A DNA stretch of 64,000 nucleotides from assembly GCF_019800005.1 (NCBI RefSeq), contig NZ_JABGCL010000009.1:62001-126000 (forward strand). The letters are read 5' to 3'. The notes under the pieces were generated by a model. The model was given only the letters and a program-made list of their open reading frames with translations, was not told the DNA's origin and did no database searches. The stretch is from Geminicoccus harenae (GTDB taxonomy: Bacteria > Pseudomonadota > Alphaproteobacteria > Geminicoccales > Geminicoccaceae). This document shows positions 42,656-49,555 of this stretch, one piece after another; position 1 is the stretch's first letter, and the number at the start of each line of letters is the position of its first letter. The translations under genes and the position numbers were made by a program.

Positions 42656-42844
42656 GGCACGCCGGGGCCGGTGCAGCGCCAAGGCAAGGTCATCCATCTG
42701 GTGGCGGAGCGGCCGGAGGATCTGAGCCGGCTGGTCGCCAGCCTCGGCTCGAGGAGTCCGCCGGGCTACAAGCCACGGGACATCTACATCCGCGAACTGC
42801 GTCTCAGCTCCGGCATCAAGCTGCCGACCCGGGACTTTCGGTGA
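42656..42844 (+). pseudogene. C-terminal remnant of error-prone polymerase DnaE2 (ImuC)
   Basis: A frame closed upstream by a stop at 42653 and ending at 42844 encodes PVQRQGKVIHLVAERPEDLS and the tail KPRDIYIRELRLSSGIKLPTRDFR in two parts. This is the extreme C-terminus of DnaE2/ImuC, which typically ends in RDFR. The other 1000 or so residues are absent. It is debris left in the island. Confidence 0.75.
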
Positions 42845-43394
42845 GACGGCAGGCGCACGCGACCCTCCGGCCCTGAGCAAGGCCCACCTTGGTGAGGCCG
42901 GCTCACGAACGGGATCCTCAGCAAGCGTGCTGCCGGATCATGTCGGACACTCCTGGACGCCCATCGCAGACGGATGGCTGAGGACGCCTCACGAGCGGCC
43001 AGCGCATCGGCGTTCACGGCTTTCACGCGCTTCGCAGCGGCTTGCCCGAAGTCGCCCACACGGGGCGCGCTGGCCAGGCACCTGCGTTGGTGGCGAGGAT
43101 CTGGCCCAGCTGGTGATCGGCGCTGAACTCGCCCGCGACTGCCCGCGGTTCAGCGGCGGGCGCTATGCGGCGATGGAAAGGTCACAGGCGGCGGATCTGC
43201 CGCTGCCGGGGTGTTGCCGGCGGCCCTGATCATGGCTGCAGTATGCGACCAAACATCAGCAATGGCTTGACGGGGGCTGGACGCACGGCGTCCAAAGGCG
43301 ACAAGGTGTGGCTGTAGACCCGCCACGATGCAAGATCGAAAGCCGACAGGGCCAAGCTCAGCGGGACGGCACAGAGGTTCTTACGAGCTGAAGC
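42845..43394. other. Gene-poor stretch between the dnaE2 remnant and the sce7726 gene
   Basis: About 550 bp of GC-rich DNA. The open frames are short and unlike proteins. No repeat, RNA gene or clear promoter is seen. Probably decayed sequence. Confidence 0.4.
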
Positions 43395-44015
43395 ATGCGT
43401 GACTCTGATGTTCGAAAGGCGCTTCGACAGCGCTTGGTCGCGGACCATGCAGGCGATTCCGATACGCTAATCGTCGAAGAGATGGGCGTTTGGTCCGGAT
43501 CTGTTCGAATTGATCTAGCAGTGATCAACGGGGAATTATGCGGCTTTGAGCTGAAGAGCGACCGGGACACGCTGGCGCGCCTACCTCTCCAAGCCGAGCT
43601 CTATAGCCGCGTATTCGACCGATTGGTGCTCGTAGTGGGCGAGCGGCACGCAGCCAAAGCCGTGGCGCATGTGCCTGCTTGGTGGGGCGTGATACTGGCC
43701 GCTATGGAGGGGGATAGCGTGACACTCACGCATTCTCGCCCGCCACAGCCGAATCCTGCGCCAGATCCGTACCTAGTTGCACAACTCCTATGGAGGGAAG
43801 AGGCGCTTGCTGTCCTCACGTTCCGCGGCCTCGCAAAAGGTTGGCGCGGGAAGAGGATTAAGTTGATCCATCAACGCTTAGCGGCTGAGCTTCCCTTCGT
43901 TGAACTTTCCGCCCACGTCAGGGAAGCTCTAAAGCGGCGCACTAATTGGTTAGGGAACTGTTGCGCGGGTCACCTCCACGTGCCTGTTAATGCCGAGCTG
44001 GACCCAAGTCTCTAG
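43395..44015 (+). CDS. sce7726-family protein (nuclease-like fold)
   Basis: 206 residues. IDLAVINGELCGFELKSDRD gives Asp40-x11-Glu52-x-Lys54, the PD-(D/E)xK nuclease pattern typical of the sce7726 family. An earlier acidic pair, Glu28-Glu29, could complete the site. The C-terminal half is helical and basic (LAKGWRGKRIKLIHQRLA). Composition is less GC-rich than neighbouring genes. It is convergent with the Beta-like gene and their ends overlap by 66 bp. The function is unknown; nuclease-fold genes in islands are often defence related, which is inference. Confidence 0.75.
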   Translation: MRDSDVRKALRQRLVADHAGDSDTLIVEEMGVWSGSVRIDLAVINGELCGFELKSDRDTLARLPLQAELYSRVFDRLVLVVGERHAAKAVAHVPAWWGVILAAMEGDSVTLTHSRPPQPNPAPDPYLVAQLLWREEALAVLTFRGLAKGWRGKRIKLIHQRLAAELPFVELSAHVREALKRRTNWLGNCCAGHLHVPVNAELDPSL

Positions 44016-44981
44016 GTTCCCAGGCTCAGTGGAACCGGCAGCGATCGCATCGATTTGCTGGTCGGCCCAACAATGTGCTAGAGACCCACGCACGGGATAC
44101 GCACGAATGCTTTGTGCATGGCCGCGCAGCTGAACATCCATGTCTACGCTTCCTAGACCCGTTGTACTTACGCCGCGGCAGACAACAAAGTTATCTGAGA
44201 GGGGATATTTGGCATTGATTGGGAAGCCCCATGCAATACCGCTAGGCGGCGGCACAGTAGGTACGGTAGCATAGTCGCCGTAGTCTAGCCGATATGGTAG
44301 TGCGAGACTTGAAAGTCTTTGCCACAGACGAAGCTCAGATCTTGAGATCGTGTGTAGACCAGCCGCGAAACCGCTGAAATTTTCGGGCATCGATGTGCCC
44401 GTCATTGTTACTGAACGCCAATCGCCTGCACGATGGAGCGTTTGAAACGCCGCGTCTAATGTTGAGCCAAGCGACGCAACGGTTACAACATTGTTGGTGA
44501 AGTCTACTACAAGATCAGTATCTCCAGGCGCATGTGGCCACGCGCCAATCCAGGCGGAAGCAGATGTGAATTGTTGTAGATCGACCCGCAGCACCACACC
44601 ACGTTTGTCGGTTGCTGCTACAGCACTCACACCCTGCTGATAGAGTAGTGGCGCATCAAGCCGAGTGGCGGGGATGAAGGTAAGCCCTTGTGCCCGGGCT
44701 GCACTACCTATGTCGATGATAGGATGGTGACTAGCAGATCCATGTGCCACGGCAGACGCGTCTAAGGAAACTGGATCTATTCCCCAGGTAGAACGAAGCT
44801 CATCCGCAAAAGCATCAGCAGGTTGAATGGCGGCGCGGGTCTTCGTCGCCTTTCGACCGACGAAACGGTCGGCTCCACAAACAAATAGAGGAAGGACGTC
44901 CCGTCGGCCACCGACTGATAGACGCCGCATCCCAACTCGCTCGCCTCTCTTCCAGCGAAGGATCGGAACGTAACGATGAAC
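43950..44981 (-). CDS. Beta-protein family (T4 Beta-like, PF14350 type)
   Basis: 343 residues if ATG 44981 is used; the opening MVHRYVPILRWKRGER is the family hallmark. It is followed by LPLF and a SAxAWIGAWPHAPGDTDLVVD-like core, then SSLALPYRLDYGDYATVPTV. Family members are encoded near sce7726-type genes in many genomes. The molecular role is unknown. The composition is AT-richer than the island average, suggesting separate acquisition. The 3' end overlaps the sce7726 gene by 66 bp. Confidence 0.7.
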   Translation of the reverse strand, partial: VHRYVPILRWKRGERVGMRRLSVGGRRDVLPLFVCGADRFVGRKATKTRAAIQPADAFADELRSTWGIDPVSLDASAVAHGSASHHPIIDIGSAARAQGLTFIPATRLDAPLLYQQGVSAVAATDKRGVVLRVDLQQFTSASAWIGAWPHAPGDTDLVVDFTNNVVTVASLGSTLDAAFQTLHRAGDWRSVTMTGTSMPENFSGFAAGLHTISRSELRLWQRLSSLALPYRLDYGDYATVPTVPPPSGIAWGFPINAKYPLSDNFVVCRGVSTTGLGSVDMDVQLRGHAQSIRAYPVRGSLAHCWADQQIDAIAAGSTEPGNLETWVQLGINRHVEVTRATVP

Positions 44982-45165
44982 CATAGGCCCCCTTCGTTGC
45001 GTAGGACGCAACTATAGTAGCTCCAGCTTTTAGCTGAGGGGCTTCATGTACGTTTGTTCATACACAGATGAAGCGGGACCTATGCTTTGTCAATGCCGGA
45101 AATTCCTTTCCGTGCATGTGGCATTTCAGTCTAGCCAGTCACTGACGACTGCGCGGCTCATTCAG

Positions 45166-45199
45166 GCAAAGTCCCCCGCCGTCAGTGTAGTCATTCCGC
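45166..45199 (-). pseudogene. Leftover C-terminal tail of an RTX gene
   Basis: On the minus strand this reads MTTLTAGDFA and a stop, matching the last nine codons (TTLTAGDFA) of the RTX gene at 45484. It is probably the scar of a deleted or recombined paralogue. Confidence 0.5.
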
Positions 45200-45487
45200 C
45201 GGCTCGCTTGCGACGGCACGCCGGCGCCGCCGCGCCATGACCAGGTCGAAGACCAGCCAGACGCCTTGTGGCTGCGCATAGGCAATGAGGGCCTGCAGGC
45301 CGGCCATCGCCCCGCCGTCTGCCATCGCCATGGCGGCTAGGAAGGCGGAGATCGCCAAGGAGAGGCCATGCGCGATCAGCAGCCGGCTCAGGCCGCCGTC
45401 CCACTTGCGCATCAGCCAGAGGAACACGCGACTAAGCAGGAAGGTCGGGATGAGGGCGCCGAGGAAAGCCAGGAGGTCCGGGCTCAC
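45191..45487 (-). CDS. Small membrane protein, hypothetical
   Basis: 98 residues. It has three hydrophobic stretches (LLAFLGALIPTFLLSRVFLW, LLIAHGLSLAISAFLAAMA, GLQALIAYAQPQGVWLVF) and a basic tail RRRRRA. The start overlaps the RTX stop (ATGA-like, 45484-45487), so it is probably translated from the same message. It might serve the RTX protein. Function unknown. Confidence 0.6.
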   Translation of the reverse strand: MSPDLLAFLGALIPTFLLSRVFLWLMRKWDGGLSRLLIAHGLSLAISAFLAAMAMADGGAMAGLQALIAYAQPQGVWLVFDLVMARRRRRAVASEPAE

Positions 45488-46581
45488 GCGAAATCCCCCG
45501 CCGTCAGGGTGGTCACGCCGAACAGCGTGATCGTGCCGGAGCCCACCTGCCCGTTGTTGGGATGGAACTGGCCAAAGTCGATGGTCAGGCTGAAGCGCTG
45601 CTCGCCCATGAAGGACATCAGGTTGATGGACACTGCCTCGTCCGCATCCGTGACGATGCCGTTGCCATTGGTGTCCAGGTCCGAGAACTTGAACTCGTAG
45701 AACTCGGTTGTGCCTTCAGCCTCGTTGTCGACCCGAGATGCGATGTGGAGCTTGTCCTGGCCGACAGTGAAGTCGGAGATGAGATCGTTGACGAGCCAGA
45801 ACTCGCTTTCTGGGTTGTCGGACGTACCGCCGCCGGTCTGGAGGGAATAGTCGAAGAGGTCGCTGCCAGATCCGCCGGTTAGGATCGACGTCCCCTCTCT
45901 GGTCTCTCCGCTCCTGAGCCAATCATCACCCGCGCCACCGATGAGCCGATCCGTGCCTTCGCCGCCGTACAGTTGGTCGTTGCCGAGCCCGCCATCCAAG
46001 CGATCATCGCCGTAACCGCCGGAGAGGATGTCGTCGCCCAGCTCGCCGCGCATGTTGTCGTTGCGGGTTCCGCCATTGGCCAGGTCATTCCCGGCGCCGG
46101 CGAACAGCAGCATGCTGCCTGCCTCATCGCCGAACCGAGCTTCGAACCCTTCGAAGGGCATGACGATCCGGTCGTCGCCAGTCCCGGCATAGACGGTGTC
46201 GTTGCCGCCGCCGCCCAGGATCAGGTCGTTGCCATCGCCGCCATAGATCAGGTCGTCGCCCAGGCCGCCGTAGAGATCATCCGGGCCCTGCTGGCCCGAG
46301 AGCGTGTCGTTGCCGGCATCGCCCCAGATCCGGTCGCGGTTGTCGCCGCCGAACAGGATGTCGTCGCCATCGCCGCCGCTCATCAGGTCGAAGCCGGCAT
46401 CGCCGTAGATGCGATCGTTGCCGGCCTCGCCGCGCAGCGTGTCGTTGCCCAGGCCGCCCTGGATGAAGTCGTCGCCGCCGCGACCCTCGATCAGGTCGTT
46501 GCCGGCCAGGCCCTGGATGGTGTCGCGTCCGGACGTGCCGAACAGCCGGTCGTTGCCGGTCGTGCCGGTGATCTTTGCCAC
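45484..46581 (-). CDS. RTX calcium-binding protein 2
   Basis: 365 residues from GTG 46581, which follows AAGGGGG by about 9 nt; the longer frame upstream is not family-like. Residues about 1-225 are nearly continuous GGxGxDxLx nonapeptides that would bind Ca2+ as a beta-roll. The C-terminal domain includes an EF-hand-like DTNGNGIVTDADEAV (about residue 300) and ends in a hydrophobic tail LFGVTTLTAGDFA, as in type I secretion signals. No exporter is seen nearby. It is a relative of the RTX protein at 10524. Confidence 0.8.
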   Translation of the reverse strand: MAKITGTTGNDRLFGTSGRDTIQGLAGNDLIEGRGGDDFIQGGLGNDTLRGEAGNDRIYGDAGFDLMSGGDGDDILFGGDNRDRIWGDAGNDTLSGQQGPDDLYGGLGDDLIYGGDGNDLILGGGGNDTVYAGTGDDRIVMPFEGFEARFGDEAGSMLLFAGAGNDLANGGTRNDNMRGELGDDILSGGYGDDRLDGGLGNDQLYGGEGTDRLIGGAGDDWLRSGETREGTSILTGGSGSDLFDYSLQTGGGTSDNPESEFWLVNDLISDFTVGQDKLHIASRVDNEAEGTTEFYEFKFSDLDTNGNGIVTDADEAVSINLMSFMGEQRFSLTIDFGQFHPNNGQVGSGTITLFGVTTLTAGDFA

Positions 46582-46929
46582 GGTGAAGGCCCCCTTGGGG
46601 TTGTGGTTGTGAGGGGCCGAGGGCGGCTGCATGTAGATCGTCAGTGCCCCGTCACCCGTCGTCAATGCCTGATGTCACCTGAATACGAGTGAGCACAGCA
46701 AGGCAGATGGAGCAACCACTCACTGATGTGCGGAAATAGCCTGTTCTAGCGCGCATTTACGCGCCGCGACGTTCCGGCAACAGCGGCATACAAGGCAGTT
46801 GGCCATTCACTTGGACTGTCTGTGATCCATGCCGTCACTCCTGCAACTACCCCCTACCCCGGCCGCTGCTCTCTCCGGGCAGCCATGTATCAACGAGCGC
46901 GCTGAACCCGCCTCTCACGGAGAACCGTG
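46582..46929. other. Divergent intergenic region between RTX gene and 535-residue gene
   Basis: About 350 bp, apparently holding the two divergent promoters. No convincing gene is seen. GGAG at 46919-46922 serves the right-hand gene. A clear -35/-10 pair was not found. Confidence 0.4.
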
Positions 46930-48537
46930 ATGTTCTCGGGGTTCCTGCTCACCTCGTCGTCGCCGTTCACCCTGGCCTCGGGCGGCACCACCGAGCCTGG
47001 CGAGCAGCCGGACACCAGCCAGATTGCCAAGTGGGCGAGGATGCTCGGCAGCAACATCCCGAGCTCCCAGTTCGGCAACTTCAGCTCGCATAGCTACTAC
47101 TGGCAATTTACAGCTCCCATGACGGGGATGCTGGAATGGTGGTGCTGGTACACGCAGGGCGCTCGGCCTAACTTCGAGTGGGGGGACCGCCACGCCTTCG
47201 GGAACTATGGCGAGTACCAGCTCGTCGTCTACGAGATCGACGACCCGAATGCCTCGAACTGCCTGACCGACACGACCCGAACCTATGTCGGAGAGAGCGG
47301 CACCTTCTGGCCCGGCCGGATCGTCGACGGATTCGACGGCGTCGACAGCCCACGCTTCTCCGGACCGGGCTCCTATTCGAACAGCCAGAGCGCCGCCAAC
47401 GGCATCATGGTCGGCACCGCTGGTGCCTACTTTCAGAGCTACAACCAGAAGACCCAGAAGGGAAAGAAGGGCAGCAACTTCAAGCCGGCGGAAGACCCGG
47501 CGATGCCGTCCAACCACACCAGCCAGACGCTCTACTGCGGCAATGGCTGGCCGATCGTGCCGGTGAAGAGCAAGGACGCCTACGGCAACCTGACTGTCAC
47601 CGGCATTCCGGTCACCAAGGACAAGGTCTACCTCGTCCACTACAAGAACCTGTCGAGCAGCCCTAACGCCAATTGCTCGCACGACAACAACTTCATGTCG
47701 GTACACAACCCGATGTTCGGGGTGTCCGGCGTCTCGATGCCCATGGATCCACACCTGGCGATGTATGGGGCGACCGGGGCACGCGATTGGCGCCGGATTC
47801 CGGCCGTCAACTATTCCGTTGCAGGGATCGTTTTCGGCAACGCCGGCTGCCTGAACCGGGATCAGACCGGGAACTACACCAAGATCGTCGGCAACACCTG
47901 GGTCCGCCAGCAGTGGACGCCGATCGAGGGCTATGACGAAGAGTTCGCCCGCGTCTGGGTGCATGTCTGCCGGCACACTGGCACGGAACAGGGGCTGCAG
48001 GGCCGTCTGGTGCGCGCTTCGCAGAACACCAACAGCAACGCCTTCCCAGAGGCGCTCGGAGCGTCGGGCTTTGCTGCGATCGATGACAACTTCTCGGGCT
48101 GGTTCGACTTCCCCAAGGGGGTCGCCAAGCAGGTCGACATCTCGAGCTACGACGGCGGTAGATGGGGCGACGATTCGAGCGAGAACAGGAACCCTGGCAG
48201 CAACGTCCGCCCTTGGATGAGCGCAGCCCTGCCAAGCAAGGCTCGCATCCAGCGTGGCTACCACTATGCCCTGGAGCTGCGGAACAAGAGCAATTTCACG
48301 ACCAGTGGCTACTGGATTGGGGACAGCATCGGCATGGGCAACCGGTTCCACCGATCCCGTGCTACCGGGCGAGGCGCGCTCTATCCCCTCAACGTCTTCC
48401 CCTGCATGGCCGATGGCGTGGACCGTGAGGGTTGGGAGCTACGGAACAACGCCCAGACCTCGACCAACGCCGGCAGCAACTGGTCGGTGCTCTACCAGGC
48501 GGGTGTAGAGTTCCCGATCTGCCTGGAGCCGGCATGA
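46930..48537 (+). CDS. Large unknown protein, possibly exported
   Basis: 535 residues from ATG 46930; GGAG lies 7 nt upstream. The N-terminus FSGFLLTSSSPFTLASGG is mildly hydrophobic. The rest is rich in Trp, Tyr, Asn and Gly with repeated aromatic beta-strand patterns (YYWQFTAPMTGMLEWWCWYT, GEYQLVVYEIDDPNASNC, RGYHYALELRNKSNFTTSGY). Eight or so cysteines are scattered through it, which may form disulfides outside the cell. It looks like a beta-sandwich surface or receptor-binding protein, but I recognise no family. It overlaps the next HTH gene by ATGA. Confidence 0.55.
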   Translation: MFSGFLLTSSSPFTLASGGTTEPGEQPDTSQIAKWARMLGSNIPSSQFGNFSSHSYYWQFTAPMTGMLEWWCWYTQGARPNFEWGDRHAFGNYGEYQLVVYEIDDPNASNCLTDTTRTYVGESGTFWPGRIVDGFDGVDSPRFSGPGSYSNSQSAANGIMVGTAGAYFQSYNQKTQKGKKGSNFKPAEDPAMPSNHTSQTLYCGNGWPIVPVKSKDAYGNLTVTGIPVTKDKVYLVHYKNLSSSPNANCSHDNNFMSVHNPMFGVSGVSMPMDPHLAMYGATGARDWRRIPAVNYSVAGIVFGNAGCLNRDQTGNYTKIVGNTWVRQQWTPIEGYDEEFARVWVHVCRHTGTEQGLQGRLVRASQNTNSNAFPEALGASGFAAIDDNFSGWFDFPKGVAKQVDISSYDGGRWGDDSSENRNPGSNVRPWMSAALPSKARIQRGYHYALELRNKSNFTTSGYWIGDSIGMGNRFHRSRATGRGALYPLNVFPCMADGVDREGWELRNNAQTSTNAGSNWSVLYQAGVEFPICLEPA

Positions 48538-48788
48538 GCGCGCGTCACCAGCCTGCCGCGGATGCGCCAAGCCTGAACGTGAGCGTGGCCGTCCGCCCCG
48601 CCTACGACATCCCGGGCTTCTGCGAGGCCTTCGGCGTCGGCCGGTCCCACGTGTTCGACGAGATCGCCCGGGGGCGGCTGCGCGCGACCAAGATCGGACG
48701 GCGCACGGTCATCGCGGGCACCGATGCTCTGGCCTGGCTTGAGGCCTATCGGCAGGCTTCGGGGCAATCGTCACCCAAGGTCGCCTGA
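48534..48788 (+). CDS. Excisionase-like helix-turn-helix protein
   Basis: 84 residues from ATG 48534. YDIPGFCEAFGVGRSHVFDE and RLRATKIGRRTVIAGTDALA form the HTH_17 pattern (helix-turn-helix, strand with basic residues, then a closing helix AWLEAYRQ). It is near the right end of the island and could be a second directionality factor or a regulator acting on the GGTAGC array about 90 bp downstream. Confidence 0.65.
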   Translation: MSARHQPAADAPSLNVSVAVRPAYDIPGFCEAFGVGRSHVFDEIARGRLRATKIGRRTVIAGTDALAWLEAYRQASGQSSPKVA

Positions 48789-48875
48789 CGCAGATGGAGG
48801 TGGCAGCTGTCGCGCAGAGACAGCCCACCTCCCCTTTCTCGCCAGCGGCCGATCGTGCTCCCCCAGAACCCGAGA

Positions 48876-48899
48876 GGTAGCAAAGGTAGCGGGGGTAGC
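48876..48899. repeat. Second GGTAGC iteron-like array
   Basis: GGTAGC starts at 48876, 48885 and 48894, period 9. The local sequence GGTAGCAAAGGTAGCGGGG is the reverse complement of the left half of the array at 18375-18397 and is followed here too by a GC-alternating GTGCGCGCG tract. It is a partial copy of the same element. Confidence 0.65.
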
Positions 48900-49050
48900 A
48901 GGCATGCGTGCGCGCGAGTAGCTGAGCGCGAACAGGCCAGTGAGGCCCTGAGCCAGCTCACCAGCAGGGCCACACATGTAGCACGGGCGGCAAACCGACA
49001 CCGGGCTATGGCACCAGCGGCTCTGCGCACGAGCATCCACAGAGGGATTT

Positions 49051-49089
49051 GCTCACCATGTGCTCACCAGCGACCGAGGCCTGGTGAGC
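49051..49089. repeat. Candidate integrase arm site, right end
   Basis: GCTCACCA at 49051-49058 and 49062-49069 (period 11) and the inverted TGGTGAGC at 49082-49089 lie just inside the right att repeat. They match the pair at 13083-13101. Confidence 0.6.
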
Positions 49090-49098
49090 GCTGAGGGC

Positions 49099-49163
49099 CT
49101 AACTCATTGAGAAGAATGGCGCGCCCGAGAAGACTCGAACTCCTAACCTTCTGATCCGTAGTC
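49099..49163. repeat. Right attachment-site copy (attR)
   Basis: 65 bp identical to 12877-12941; it spans the 3' half of the tRNA-Arg gene and 18 bp beyond it. Confidence 0.9.
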
Positions 49164-49192
49164 AGATGCTCTATCCATTGAGCTACGGGCGC
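49117..49192 (-). tRNA. tRNA-Arg (anticodon ACG)
   Basis: On the minus strand it starts GCGCCCGTAGCTCAATGG and ends TTCTCGGGCGC-G-CCA. The 7-bp acceptor stem pairs GCGCCCG with CGGGCGC. The anticodon loop CTACGGA carries ACG, which reads CGN arginine codons after A34 deamination. The T arm contains GTTCGAGTC. CCA is encoded. It is the integration site of the island. Confidence 0.95.
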
Positions 49193-49267
49193 GCGGCCGG
49201 CTGAGCGGCGTGGCGGGGTGATAGCGTCCTGGCGAGAGGTGCGCAACCCCGCACTTGTGGGAAAAAT

Positions 49268-49414
49268 TCAGTGGGTCGCCTGCTCCAGGGTCTCCTCGAC
49301 CTCGTGCTCGGCGGTGGCCTCGATCGGCTCGGGTGCCGGCGGGCCCATGATCACGCGCACCAGCGCAGGGGTGAGCAACAACAGCAGCAATGCCAGGATG
49401 ACCGCGGGGCGCAT
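49268..49414 (-). CDS. Small single-pass membrane protein, hypothetical
   Basis: 48 residues from ATG 49414. A strongly hydrophobic N-terminus (VILALLLLLLTPALVRVIMG) is followed by a short acidic tail ending EETLEQATH. It resembles small envelope proteins with one transmembrane helix. No family recognised. Confidence 0.45.
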   Translation of the reverse strand: MRPAVILALLLLLLTPALVRVIMGPPAPEPIEATAEHEVEETLEQATH

Positions 49415-49555
49415 CGACGCGAACTCCAATCAGATCAGGTTGCGCCTGCCTAGCGCCTGACGCCCCGAAAGAGAAGATCCGGCGCTCTCCTGGCTTGCCC
49501 CGATCGACGGCCGATGCTGCAAGCAGCCGCTGCCTGATGCGGGGAGTCTTCAGCC

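Larger units (their letters stand above)
12877..49163. mobile_element. Integrated genomic island at tRNA-Arg(ACG), about 36 kb
   Basis: A perfect 65-bp direct repeat occurs at 12877-12941 and 49099-49163. The right copy lies in an intact tRNA-Arg gene; the left copy keeps only the tRNA 3' half, as left by integration into a tRNA 3' end. A tyrosine integrase starts 170 bp inside the left copy. Paired GCTCACCA motifs lie just inside both ends. The island holds replication-type genes near the integrase and varied cargo. No conjugation genes, relaxase or phage structural genes are seen, so it would need a helper for transfer, or be a phage-satellite-like element. Confidence 0.85.

Noticed and set aside
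12877..49163. A prophage
   Set aside because: No capsid, portal, large terminase, tail or lysis gene is seen; only satellite-type replication and integration genes.
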